This document shows positions 8,167 through 15,102 of a stretch of 23,162 bases of DNA, piece after piece; position 1 is the first letter of the stretch; every line of letters starts with the position of its first letter. Under the pieces are notes generated by a model, which was given only the letters and a program-made list of their open reading frames with translations, had not been told where the DNA came from and did no database searches. The position numbers and the translations under genes were made by a program. The stretch comes from an uncultured Rhodocyclaceae bacterium (GTDB lineage Bacteria; Pseudomonadota; Gammaproteobacteria; Burkholderiales; Rhodocyclaceae). The stretch is taken from NCBI GenBank assembly GCA_903930805.1, contig CAIYZZ010000037.1, positions 1 through 23,162 of the forward strand, written 5' to 3'.

Positions 8167-9300
8167 CTATTTCGCGGGCTTGGGCCGCTTGCCGATGCTG
8201 ACGGCCAGATCCAGCGATTTTCCTTCCCGACTCATGCCGAATTGGGCGGACATGCCGGGCGTCAAGGCGGCAATCAGATCGAGCATCGACTGCGCGTCCT
8301 TGACGGCTTGGTTGCCGACTTTCAGCAACACATCACCCGGTTTGATACCCGCCTTGTCGGCCGGACTGCCGCGCATCACGCCGGCAATCAACGCGCCTTG
8401 CCCGGGTTTGACACGGAAGGATTCGGCCAGTTCGGGTGTCATGTCCTGCACTTCGACGCCGATCCAGCCGCGCGTCACCGTGCCGGTCTTGATGATCTGC
8501 TCCATCACACTGCGGGCCAGTGATACCGGAATGGCGAAACCAATACCCATCGAACCGCCGCTTTGCGAGTAAATGGCGGTGTTGATCCCAACCAGATGGC
8601 CGTTGCTGTCGACCAAGGCACCACCGGAGTTGCCCGGATTGATGGCGGCGTCGGTCTGGATGAAATTCTCGAAAGTGTTGATGCCCAGGTGGGTGCGGTC
8701 GAGCGCCGAGACGATGCCCGAAGTGACTGTCTGCCCGACGCCGAAAGGATTGCCGATGGCGAGTACGACGTCGCCGACACGCAATGACCCGGCCTGGGCA
8801 AAGGTAATCGGCCGCAACGCAGTTTCGTTGGCGACCTTCAGGACAGCCAAATCAGACTCGGGGTCGGCACCAACCACCTTGGCCTTGGTTTTTCGGCCAT
8901 CGTGAAACGCGATCTCGATCTCGTCGGCCGATTCGACGACGTGGTTGTTGGTGAGCACCAGACCGTCGGCAGAAACTACCACACCGCTGCCCAAACCCGA
9001 CTGGCGCGGGCTGTCGGGGCCGAGGCGATCGCCGAAAAAGTGGCGGAACACCGGGTCGTTGATGAAGGGGTGGCGGCGAACTTCTTGGCTGGTGAAAATA
9101 TGTACCACGGCGGGCAATGCGGCCTGGGCGGCATCGGCATAGGTGGCTACCCTGCGTTGCTGGATGGCGACTACAGCCGGGCTGCGGCTGGATTCGGGCA
9201 GTCGCGCCGACAGCCATTCCGGCTTGAGGGTCTGGACCACGAACAGCGCGGCGACACTGACCGTTACGGCCTGGGCAAAAATGAGCCACAATCGATGCAT
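8167..9300 (-). CDS. Periplasmic Do-like serine protease (DegS/DegQ type, one PDZ domain)
   Basis: This is a trypsin-like HtrA protease of the cell envelope. The N-terminal hydrophobic segment (residues 5-24) lacks a clear signal-peptidase site, so it is probably a membrane anchor, as in DegS. The catalytic triad is complete: H120 in LTNNHVVE, D150 in ESDLAVLK and S225 in NPGNSGGAL. A single PDZ domain (about 270-365) follows, with RGWIGVEVQDMTPELAESF and SPADKAGIKPGDVLLKV. At 377 residues it fits DegS or single-PDZ DegQ rather than two-PDZ DegP. It converges on tatC and diverges from the Nif3-like gene, so its promoter must overlap that gene's 5' end. It may act in envelope stress signalling or quality control; which one cannot be decided here. 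Confidence 0.93.
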   Translation of the reverse strand: MHRLWLIFAQAVTVSVAALFVVQTLKPEWLSARLPESSRSPAVVAIQQRRVATYADAAQAALPAVVHIFTSQEVRRHPFINDPVFRHFFGDRLGPDSPRQSGLGSGVVVSADGLVLTNNHVVESADEIEIAFHDGRKTKAKVVGADPESDLAVLKVANETALRPITFAQAGSLRVGDVVLAIGNPFGVGQTVTSGIVSALDRTHLGINTFENFIQTDAAINPGNSGGALVDSNGHLVGINTAIYSQSGGSMGIGFAIPVSLARSVMEQIIKTGTVTRGWIGVEVQDMTPELAESFRVKPGQGALIAGVMRGSPADKAGIKPGDVLLKVGNQAVKDAQSMLDLIAALTPGMSAQFGMSREGKSLDLAVSIGKRPKPAK

Positions 9301-9325
9301 GTGAGTTTGGCGGAAAGGAATGAAA

Positions 9326-10072
9326 ATGCTGCGTGACGAATTGGGCGCTTATCTTGATGGCTTGTTGGATCCGGCGCGCTTCCGCGATTATTGCCCAAAC
9401 GGGCTGCAAGTGGAAGGACGCGCAGCGCTACAGCGCATCGTCTGCGGCGTTACCGCGAGCCAGGCGCTGATCGATGCGGCAGTGGAACGCAAGGCCGATG
9501 CGATTCTGGTGCATCACGGCTGGTTCTGGAAGGGCGAGGATGGTCGGGTGACAGGTTTTCGCAAGCGCCGCTTGCAAACCTTGCTGGCGCACGATATCAG
9601 CCTGTTTGCCTACCATCTGCCGCTCGATGCGCATCCCGAGCTGGGCAACAATGCCCAGCTCGCGACGCGTTTTGGCTGGACTATCGAAAGTCACTTCGGC
9701 GAGTACGAACTGGGTTGTCTTGCCGTCCTGCCAGCGCCGACTTTTGCAGGCGCGTTGGCCAAAAATGCGGCGCAAGTGCTGGGACGCGAGCCACTTCTGA
9801 TCGGCGCTGAACAGACCGAGGTGCGTCGCATCGCCTGGTGCAGCGGCGGCGCGCAAGACTGGTTCGAGGCGGCGATCACAGCCGGGGCTGATCTGTTCAT
9901 GTCCGGCGAAATTTCTGAGCAGAGCACGCATCTGGCGCGCGAATCCGGCGTGCCCTATCTTGCCGCCGGGCACCATGCTACCGAGCGTTACGGTGTCATG
10001 GCATTGGGGGCGCACTTAGCCGAACGCTTCGGCCTGTCCTGCGATTACGTCGAAATCGACAATCCGGTCTAG
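9326..10072 (+). CDS. Nif3/YbgI-like dinuclear metal-centre protein
   Basis: This member of the Nif3 family forms hexameric rings with a dinuclear metal site; related proteins are linked to GTP cyclohydrolase I type 2. The start at 9326 is preferred over the ATG six bases earlier because the Shine-Dalgarno GGAAAGGA (9312-9319) then has normal spacing. This gives 248 residues, close to E. coli YbgI. Visible metal-binding motifs are [20 protein letters not shown] with a His pair, [13 protein letters not shown], and near the C-terminus [11 protein letters not shown]. One repeat copy (9722-9745) is read as AVLPAPTF. The gene ends with a 4-bp overlap with the convergent FimV-like gene. The cellular role is unclear. 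Confidence 0.9.
   Translation: MLRDELGAYLDGLLDPARFRDYCPNGLQVEGRAALQRIVCGVTASQALIDAAVERKADAILVHHGWFWKGEDGRVTGFRKRRLQTLLAHDISLFAYHLPLDAHPELGNNAQLATRFGWTIESHFGEYELGCLAVLPAPTFAGALAKNAAQVLGREPLLIGAEQTEVRRIAWCSGGAQDWFEAAITAGADLFMSGEISEQSTHLARESGVPYLAAGHHATERYGVMALGAHLAERFGLSCDYVEIDNPV
9722..9745 (+). repeat. 24-bp interspersed repeat, copy 2 (in nif3-like gene)
   Basis: This copy has the same core GCCAGCGCCGACTTTT in the sense direction and encodes AVLPAPTF. It differs from copy 1 by one transition (CCT for CCC). Confidence 0.85.
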
Positions 10073-11220
10073 GCGGCATCCCCTGCTGCATCGGCTTCGG
10101 CGACGAGGCCTTCCGCACTCAACATGGCGGTGAGCAGCAGCAGTTCCTCGGCCACCGTTTGCGGGAAGCCGGCGCGCGCGCCGCCGCGATTATCGTCGAG
10201 CAGGTTACCGAGATAGTTGAGACAGGAAGGTTTACCCCACAGCTCGGAGAGGCGCGCGGCAATGTGTGGGTAATCGGCAATGCTGCGATAAGCTTCGGGG
10301 CGTGTCTGCCAGTCTTCTGGCTCCACATTGAAGTGTTGGCGCAGCTCTTCGGCAGAGCGCTCAAACTCGTCTTGCTGGCCGTTCTGGCGATAAATCTCCA
10401 GCAGCTTCAGCCATTGTCGCAACGCCTGCTTGGGCTCATGACGAATCTGCTCGGCCAGGGTTTGCGCCGCGCCGCGGCCCAGGCCCATCGAAAGCATGAT
10501 TTCCGCCAGCTCGATGGCCTGATCCCCCTGAGGGTTTGGTTTGCCACTCGGTTGCGCGGGCATGCTGACGGGCGCGGCAGGTGCGGGTGACGGGGCCGCC
10601 ACCACAGGGACAGCTGCGGGAGACCGTTCAGGAGAGCGCTCAGGGGAACACTCGGGAGAATGCTCGGGAGGAGAAAAAGTCGGCGGTGGCGGGACGGCGC
10701 GTGGCGGAGCAGCGGGGCTCGTTTTTGCCTCAGCAGCGCGCCGCCGTGACCACCAGAGCAGCAGCGCAAGGAGCAGACCGCCACCGGCCAGTTGAGGCAC
10801 CCAGTCAATGATCGAGGTGCCCGTTTCGCTGGGCACCACCACCTTTGTCGGAATGGGTGCGGCACCGGGCGCAACAGGTGCGGATGGTGCCGGTGCAGTT
10901 GTTTGCACGACGTTTGGCAACTGCGAGATCAAGCGATGAATATCGCTGACCAGAGTCTCGATGCGTGCCAACCGCAGGAGGGTGTCGTCCAGCAACTTGT
11001 CCTGCTCTTTGAACCAGAGTTGGAGCGGGTCGCCCCCGCTGTCGGGTATCGTTTTGCATATAGAGAAGCTACTCTGCGGTTTTTCCGTGGCCTGCGCACT
11101 GGCGAAAAGTGGCCATGCCACTAGCAGGCAGGTCAGGGCTGCGGTCTTCAGGCGATGCGCGCGCTTGGTCAAGGCAAAGACACCCGTGGCAAATGTGCGA
11201 ATTTTGCCCAAGCTTGGCAA
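10069..11220 (-). CDS. FimV-like envelope protein with C-terminal TPR-type domain
   Basis: This 383-residue protein resembles the FimV/TspA type of inner-membrane protein but lacks an obvious LysM domain. It has an N-terminal signal sequence (hydrophobic 27-40, cleavage likely after SAQA, residue 44) and a short predicted coiled coil (about 72-102). A transmembrane helix follows (142-158), then a Pro/Ala/Ser-rich linker (165-230). The C-terminal helical domain has [21 protein letters not shown], typical of the FimV C-terminal TPR region. The linker contains four tandem 12-bp units encoding SPE(R/C/H) repeats and one copy of the 24-bp repeat. FimV proteins organise polar pili and signalling; that role here is inference. 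No alternative ATG lies before the signal sequence. Confidence 0.7.
   Translation of the reverse strand: MPSLGKIRTFATGVFALTKRAHRLKTAALTCLLVAWPLFASAQATEKPQSSFSICKTIPDSGGDPLQLWFKEQDKLLDDTLLRLARIETLVSDIHRLISQLPNVVQTTAPAPSAPVAPGAAPIPTKVVVPSETGTSIIDWVPQLAGGGLLLALLLWWSRRRAAEAKTSPAAPPRAVPPPPTFSPPEHSPECSPERSPERSPAAVPVVAAPSPAPAAPVSMPAQPSGKPNPQGDQAIELAEIMLSMGLGRGAAQTLAEQIRHEPKQALRQWLKLLEIYRQNGQQDEFERSAEELRQHFNVEPEDWQTRPEAYRSIADYPHIAARLSELWGKPSCLNYLGNLLDDNRGGARAGFPQTVAEELLLLTAMLSAEGLVAEADAAGDAA
10627..10674 (-). repeat. Four tandem 12-bp units in the FimV-like linker
   Basis: Four imperfect 12-bp units (10627-10638, 10639-10650, 10651-10662, 10663-10674) encode repeated Ser-Pro-Glu-(Arg/Cys/His) on the minus strand. 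Such in-frame repeats can change copy number by slippage without breaking the frame. Confidence 0.75.
10675..10698 (-). repeat. 24-bp interspersed repeat, copy 3 (in fimV-like gene)
   Basis: The repeat is on the minus strand in the sense of the gene and encodes AVPPPPTF. It carries one change in the core (CACC for CAGC). Confidence 0.8.
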
Positions 11221-11256
11221 GCGCGAAGCGGGAATTACAGGGGCAATGCTAGGCTT

Positions 11257-11796
11257 TTAGCGGGTTTTCAGCCGTGCCGAAAATATTTGACGCAGTTTGA
11301 TGACCTTTGGTGCGACCACAGCCTGGCAATAAGGCTGGCCGGGGTTCTGAGAAAAATAGTTCTGGTGGTAGTCCTCGGCAGACCAAAAAGTCGGCGCTGG
11401 CAGGACGGCGGTAACGATGGGATCAGACCAGGTGCGGTCGGCAACGAGTGCAGCAATCAACGCCTGCGCCACTGAAGCCTGTTGCGGGGAGTGGGTGAAG
11501 ATGACCGAGCGGTACTGGCTGCCAACGTCATGCCCCTGCCGGTTGAGTGTAGTGGGGTCGTGAATCGTGAAGAAGGCCGTGAGCAGCGTGCGGTAGTCGA
11601 TGATGGCGGGATCGAACGTGACCTGCACCACTTCAGCGTGGCCGGTGTCGCCGTCGCATATCTGCTGGTAGGCCGGATGATCGACTGTGCCTCCGCTGTA
11701 GCCGGAGGTGACGGTCAGCACCCCGTCCAGCAATTTGAATGCCGCCTCAAGGCACCAGAAGCAGCCGCCCCCCAGCGTCGCCAGCTCGATGTTCAT
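11257..11796 (-). CDS. msrA: Peptide methionine sulfoxide reductase MsrA
   Basis: MsrA reduces the S-epimer of methionine sulfoxide in proteins, using thioredoxin. The 179-residue protein has the catalytic GCFWC motif at residues 11-15 (nucleophile C12), followed by VTSGYSGG, the GHAEVVQVTFDP block and the AEDYHQNYF segment. The segment before AEDYHQ is written in a copy of the 24-bp repeat (AVLPAPTF). It is the last gene of a compact minus-strand operon and its ATG overlaps the upstream small membrane-protein gene by four bases. The C-terminus after the VVAPKV block is short, so a distal resolving cysteine is not obvious. Confidence 0.95.
   Translation of the reverse strand: MNIELATLGGGCFWCLEAAFKLLDGVLTVTSGYSGGTVDHPAYQQICDGDTGHAEVVQVTFDPAIIDYRTLLTAFFTIHDPTTLNRQGHDVGSQYRSVIFTHSPQQASVAQALIAALVADRTWSDPIVTAVLPAPTFWSAEDYHQNYFSQNPGQPYCQAVVAPKVIKLRQIFSARLKTR
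11386..11409 (-). repeat. 24-bp interspersed repeat, copy 4 (in msrA)
   Basis: The repeat is on the minus strand in the sense of msrA, encoding AVLPAPTF just before the conserved AEDYHQ motif. It is identical over 24 bases to copy 2. Confidence 0.85.
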
Positions 11797-12017
11797 GCGC
11801 CTTCGCGTTCGGCAAGACGCCGCAGCACGAGCGGAAAGGCGCCAGAGAGGAAAAAGGCGATGGCCGAGACAATGAGCCCCCAGCCCGCGAGATCATCGGC
11901 GAGAAGCGGGTGTACATTCTTGAGCATGCCGGCGAGAGCGGCAATGCCGGCGATGGTTGTGACAATACCGAGGGCACTGAAGAACAGGAAAGTCCATGGC
12001 CAGTGATGGGGCTTCAC
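11793..12017 (-). CDS. Small two-helix membrane protein of unknown function
   Basis: I do not recognise a named family. The 74-residue product has two hydrophobic helices (about residues 9-31 and 46-64) joined by a short polar loop, and a basic/acidic tail LRRLAEREGA. It overlaps its neighbours by four bases at both ends (paaK stop / own start, own stop / msrA start). This is strong evidence for a real, translationally coupled gene. A role linked to either neighbour is unproven. Confidence 0.75.
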   Translation of the reverse strand: MKPHHWPWTFLFFSALGIVTTIAGIAALAGMLKNVHPLLADDLAGWGLIVSAIAFFLSGAFPLVLRRLAEREGA

Positions 12018-13312
12018 GTTTGCTCGCGTACATCGACAATGCGTTTTGCCTTGCCGGCGGAGCGCTCCACGCCACCGACGCCCATTACCTCGATCCTCGT
12101 GTTGATACCGATCAGTGCCTTGATGTGGTGCCGCAGTTCGCCGGCGGCTGCCTGCCGCACGGTTTCGGGTGCGGCGGCGAATTCTGATTTGAGTTCCACG
12201 CGCACGGTCAGGTCATCCATGTGGCCCTTGCGCGAAACTTCGAGCTGGTAGTGCGGCGAAAGTTTTGGCGTCTTGAGGATCAGTTCCTCGATCTGCGAGG
12301 GAAAGAGATTGACGCCGCGGATGATCAACATATCGTCCGAGCGGCCGGTGATCTTGCCGATACGGCGGAAGCTGCGTGCGGTGGGAGACAACAGGCGCGT
12401 CAGGTCGCGGGTGCGATAGCGGATGACTGGTAGTGCCTCTTTCGTCAGTGAAGTGAATACCAGTTCGCCGGACGCGCCGTCGGGCAGCACCTTGCCGGTT
12501 TCCGGGTCGATGATCTCGGGATAGAAGTGATCTTCCCAGATCGTCGGGCCGTCGCGCGATTCGATGCACTCGACCGCCACGCCCGGGCCAATCATTTCGG
12601 ACAGGCCATACAGATCCATGGCGACGATGCCGAGGCGCGCTTCGAGTTCGGCGCGCATGCTTTCGCCCCACGGTTCTGCGCCGAAGATGCCGCGCTGGAG
12701 AGTCGATTGCGCCGGGTCGAGGCCCTGACGCTCGAATTCATCGACGATGTTGAGCACGTAGGAGGGCGTGCCGACGATCATGGTTGCGCCGAAGTCGCGC
12801 AGCAGTTGCACCTGGCGCTCGGTTTGCCCACCGGAGATCGGCACGACGGTGCAGCCGAGGCGTTCGGCACCGTAATGCACGCCCAGTCCGCCGGTGAACA
12901 GGCCATAACCATGCGTGATGTGGATGATGTCTTTCTTGCTGCCGCCCGCAGCTGCGATCGAGCGTGCCATGATGCCGGCCCAGGTATCGATATCGTTTTG
13001 CGTGTAGGCGACGACGGTGGGTTTGCCGGTGGTGCCGCTGGATGCGTGCAGCCGCACGATGTTTTCCAGCGGTTCGGCGAACATGCCGTAGGGGTATGTC
13101 TGGCGTAGGTCTTCCTTGCTGGTGAAAGGAAATTTGGCTAGATCGTCGAGGGATTTCAGTGCGTCCGGATGCACGCCGTGGGCGTCGAACTTCTGCCGAT
13201 AATGCGGCACGCGCTCATAGACGCGGCGCAACGACGCCTGCAATCGTTCAAGTTGCAGCGCGGCAATCTCGTCGCGGCTGGCGCGCTCGATGGGCGGAGT
13301 ATTTGCGGTCAT
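12014..13312 (-). CDS. paaK: Phenylacetate-CoA ligase PaaK
   Basis: PaaK is an AMP-forming acyl-CoA ligase that activates phenylacetate (or a close aryl acid) to its CoA thioester. The 432-residue length fits the family. Visible motifs are the ATP P-loop SSGTTGKPT (91-99), the adenylate-binding region FGAEPWGESM and DLYGLSEMIGPG, the hinge/A8 region KITGRSDDMLIIRGVNLFPSQIEE, and the C-terminal lysines K421/K423 in SAGKAKRI. No other paa catabolic genes are in view, so it may serve anaerobic aromatic-acid breakdown or salvage rather than the complete aerobic pathway. It is first in the paaK / small membrane protein / msrA operon and divergent from the toxin-antitoxin pair. Confidence 0.94.
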   Translation of the reverse strand: MTANTPPIERASRDEIAALQLERLQASLRRVYERVPHYRQKFDAHGVHPDALKSLDDLAKFPFTSKEDLRQTYPYGMFAEPLENIVRLHASSGTTGKPTVVAYTQNDIDTWAGIMARSIAAAGGSKKDIIHITHGYGLFTGGLGVHYGAERLGCTVVPISGGQTERQVQLLRDFGATMIVGTPSYVLNIVDEFERQGLDPAQSTLQRGIFGAEPWGESMRAELEARLGIVAMDLYGLSEMIGPGVAVECIESRDGPTIWEDHFYPEIIDPETGKVLPDGASGELVFTSLTKEALPVIRYRTRDLTRLLSPTARSFRRIGKITGRSDDMLIIRGVNLFPSQIEELILKTPKLSPHYQLEVSRKGHMDDLTVRVELKSEFAAAPETVRQAAAGELRHHIKALIGINTRIEVMGVGGVERSAGKAKRIVDVREQT

Positions 13313-13327
13313 CCGCGCATTTTCGCA

Positions 13328-13351
13328 AAAAGTCGGCGCTGACGGGACGGC
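13328..13351 (-). repeat. 24-bp interspersed repeat, copy 5 (paaK / antitoxin spacer)
   Basis: This intergenic copy lies 16 bp upstream of the paaK start and directly abuts the toxin-antitoxin operator. It shares with copy 7 the extra flank TTTTCGC before the A-run. Confidence 0.85.
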
Positions 13352-13368
13352 GGTGTAAGATTTACACC
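13352..13368. promoter_or_regulatory. Palindromic operator of the toxin-antitoxin operon
   Basis: GGTGTAA (13352-13358) and TTACACC (13362-13368) are perfect 7-bp arms around a 3-base spacer, 24 bp before the antitoxin ATG. Position and shape match the autoregulatory operators bound by ParD/RelB-type antitoxins. It could also influence the divergent paaK promoter. Confidence 0.7.
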
Positions 13369-13392
13369 ATCCCCGATCAAGCGGAGCCCGCC

Positions 13393-13587
13393 ATGAAAAT
13401 CACCGAAAAGTCAAAACTTGCCGAGCAGCGTGCGCAATACGAAGCCTGGTTCGATGAGCAAGTCCGTCTCGGCCTGGAGGATATCGAAGCGGGACGAGTG
13501 GTGAGCGCCGAAGAAGTCACAAAGCATATGCAGAGCTTGCGCGAGGAGCTACGCGCTACCTCTGGTCAGGTGGCTCGTGCAGCTTGA
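13393..13587 (+). CDS. ParD-like antitoxin
   Basis: This is a 64-residue antitoxin of the ParD/RelB type that would bind DNA through its N-terminal half and neutralise the toxin through its C-terminal half. The ATG at 13393 has a GGAG Shine-Dalgarno seven bases upstream. The open frame runs further upstream but has no start signal there. Typical segments are YEAWFDEQVRLGLEDIEAGRVVSAEEV, common to antitoxins of this class. It overlaps the toxin gene by 11 bp and lies behind a palindromic operator. The gene looks intact although its partner is frameshifted. Confidence 0.8.
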   Translation: MKITEKSKLAEQRAQYEAWFDEQVRLGLEDIEAGRVVSAEEVTKHMQSLREELRATSGQVARAA

Positions 13588-13856
13588 CTGGTCGCTGCGA
13601 GCACTCGCCGATCGGAAACGTATCTACGCTTATTACTGGAATACCGCCTCGGAGCGCATCGCCGATACGGTCGATGCTGCCATTGCCGAGCGAACGCGCG
13701 CTATTGCAAAGCTTGATCTTGTCTATCGACGCGGCAAGGGCAGCACGCGCGAATGCGTGATGCGCCGCTTCCCCTTCACCATCATCTACCGCCGAACCGA
13801 AGCAGGTGCGCATCGTCCGCGTGCTGCACCAGGCCAGGGAGTACTTCAACCGCTGA
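13577..13856 (+). pseudogene. ParE/RelE-like toxin, frameshifted near its 3' end
   Basis: From the GTG at 13577 the product begins VQLDWSLRALADRKRIYAYY, followed by YRRGKGSTRECVMRRFPFTIIYR, characteristic of ParE/RelE toxins. After FTIIYR the frame goes wrong. The expected C-terminus QVRIVRVLHQAREYFNR is encoded perfectly in the next frame (13803-13853) and ends at TGA 13854-13856. Removing one C from the CC at 13792-13793 restores a continuous 92-residue toxin. Without correction, translation would run on to 14077 through two repeat copies. It may be a genuine inactivating mutation or an assembly error. Confidence 0.8.
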
Positions 13857-13859
13857 CCT

Positions 13860-13883
13860 GCCGTCCCGCCAGCGCCGACTTTC
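13860..13883 (+). repeat. 24-bp interspersed repeat, copy 6
   Basis: This copy begins four bases after the restored toxin stop on the + strand, with core GCCAGCGCCGACTTT. Together with copy 7 it forms an inverted pair. Confidence 0.85.
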
Positions 13884-13920
13884 GGGAAATTGTGGTGCGT
13901 CCCTTGGGTGCTTTTTCGCA

Positions 13921-13944
13921 AAAAGTTGGCGCTGGCTTGACGGC
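13921..13944 (-). repeat. 24-bp interspersed repeat, copy 7 (inverted partner of copy 6)
   Basis: This diverged minus-strand copy is separated from copy 6 by 37 bp. The pair can form a 24-position stem with about 20 matches. The flank TTTTTCGC before the A-run is shared with copy 5. Confidence 0.75.
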
Positions 13945-14242
13945 TAATGACCCAATGAAGCCGCTCAGAATTTACCGCGTATGCCGGCAAAGCAGCGGTA
14001 GGAGCCATTCACGGCACCGTAGGAACGCAGCATTGAAGGGCGGCTTAACTGAGTCCACCTGCCGTTCCATCGGGTAGGATATGATTCAGATGGCGGTCGG
14101 GACGCGGCCACCAAGAGACGCCCAAGCCCCGGAAATTGCGTCTTCATGGATGGCCGCTTAGCGCCAGGTTGCTGACGAGTTTTACACATCCAGCAGCGGA
14201 TACATTCTCCGGGGGGTGGGAAGCTCAGTTTCGTACTGAATA

Positions 14243-14272
14243 CCGCCACCCGATCATTCGATCCGGTGGCGG
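14243..14272 (-). terminator. Strong hairpin just after the SDR stop
   Basis: CCGCCACC (14243-14250) pairs with GGTGGCGG (14265-14272). Inside, GATC pairs with GATC around the loop ATTC, giving 12 paired bases with one internal mismatch. It lies 11 bp beyond the SDR stop on the minus strand. No T-run follows, so it may be a Rho-assisted terminator or an mRNA-stabilising hairpin. Confidence 0.6.
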
Positions 14273-14283
14273 CAATGCTCACA

Positions 14284-15078
14284 TTACTTGGCGATACCCT
14301 TCGAGTTGCACAGGCCACCGGTGATTTCGATGGTCGTGGCGTTGAGCGCGCCATTTACCACGCAGTGACCGATCATGGCTGCGATCTCTTCAGGTTCGAC
14401 CAGGCGGCCGATATGCACGTCTTCCAAGATTGCCTTCAGGGCATCCTGGTTCATGCCGGTGAGCATGGGCGTGGCGGTGTAGCCCGGTGCGATGCCAACG
14501 CAGCGAATGTTGCGGATGCCGCGCATGAGGAATTCACCGATGATGATCTTCGGCATCAGCGCATCGGCGACCTTGGCCGACGAGTAATTCAACTGGCCGA
14601 CCTGTCCGATCTTGTTGACCGATGAGATCGGCACCAGCAGACCCTCCCAGCCGCCATTGACCATGGCCTCAGCCGCATCGCGCAGCGTCAGGAACGTACC
14701 GGTCAGGTTGACGTCGATCACCGGCTGCCACTTGTCCAAGCCCATTTTGCGTGCGACCTTGCCGGTTTCCTTGTCCAACGTCAGCAGCATGGAATCGCGA
14801 ATGATGCCCGCTGATGCCACGGCAACGTTGAGTTGGCCAAAGGCTTCGACGGTCGCCTTAATGAACTTGGCAGTCTCGGCTTCGCTGCTGACGTTCGCCT
14901 GGATGCCAATGACTTCGCCGCCGACCTCCTTGATTTCCTTGACGACGCGGTCGATGTTCTTCTGCACCATGTCGACGATGGCAACCTTCGCGCCATTCTT
15001 TGCGAAGTATTTGGCCACGGCTTCACCGATGCCGTTGCCGCCGCCGGTGACGAGAACTACGCTTCCTTTGATTTCCAT
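14284..15078 (-). CDS. Short-chain dehydrogenase/reductase, probable 3-hydroxyacyl-CoA dehydrogenase
   Basis: This 264-residue classical SDR has the nucleotide-binding glycine motif TGGGNGIG (11-18). Acidic D36 at the end of the second strand favours NAD(H). Asn124 (DVNLTG) and the catalytic Ser152/153, Tyr165 and Lys169 (NYSSAK) are all present. The usual NNAG motif is replaced by VASAGII. The ATG at 15078 has a good Shine-Dalgarno (AAGGAA). It is the last gene of the thiolase / 103-residue protein / SDR operon. It would oxidise a 3-hydroxyacyl-CoA to the 3-ketoacyl-CoA that the thiolase cleaves. The acyl group is unknown; an aromatic or alicyclic side chain is plausible given paaK nearby, but this is inference. 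Confidence 0.88.
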   Translation of the reverse strand: MEIKGSVVLVTGGGNGIGEAVAKYFAKNGAKVAIVDMVQKNIDRVVKEIKEVGGEVIGIQANVSSEAETAKFIKATVEAFGQLNVAVASAGIIRDSMLLTLDKETGKVARKMGLDKWQPVIDVNLTGTFLTLRDAAEAMVNGGWEGLLVPISSVNKIGQVGQLNYSSAKVADALMPKIIIGEFLMRGIRNIRCVGIAPGYTATPMLTGMNQDALKAILEDVHIGRLVEPEEIAAMIGHCVVNGALNATTIEITGGLCNSKGIAK

Positions 15079-15102
15079 AATATGTTCCTTTTTATGAATG
15101 CG

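Larger units (their letters stand above)
13857..14283. other. Intergenic region between toxin and SDR operon
   Basis: This 427-bp stretch has no convincing complete gene. It contains repeat copies 6 and 7 in inverted orientation (13860-13944) and, near the right end, a strong hairpin after the SDR stop. In addition, the minus-strand frame at 13965-14030 ends with a string resembling an outer-membrane barrel C-terminus (SYRCFAGIRGKF), possibly the relic of a lost gene. Confidence 0.5.

Noticed and set aside
13857..14077. C-terminal extension of the toxin frame to 166 residues
   Set aside because: The family C-terminus is encoded in the next frame, so the extension is the result of a frameshift through repeats.
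13965..14354. 129-codon minus frame overlapping the SDR 3' end
   Set aside because: The upstream part is a shadow of the SDR; only its last codons look protein-like and are reported as a weak relic.
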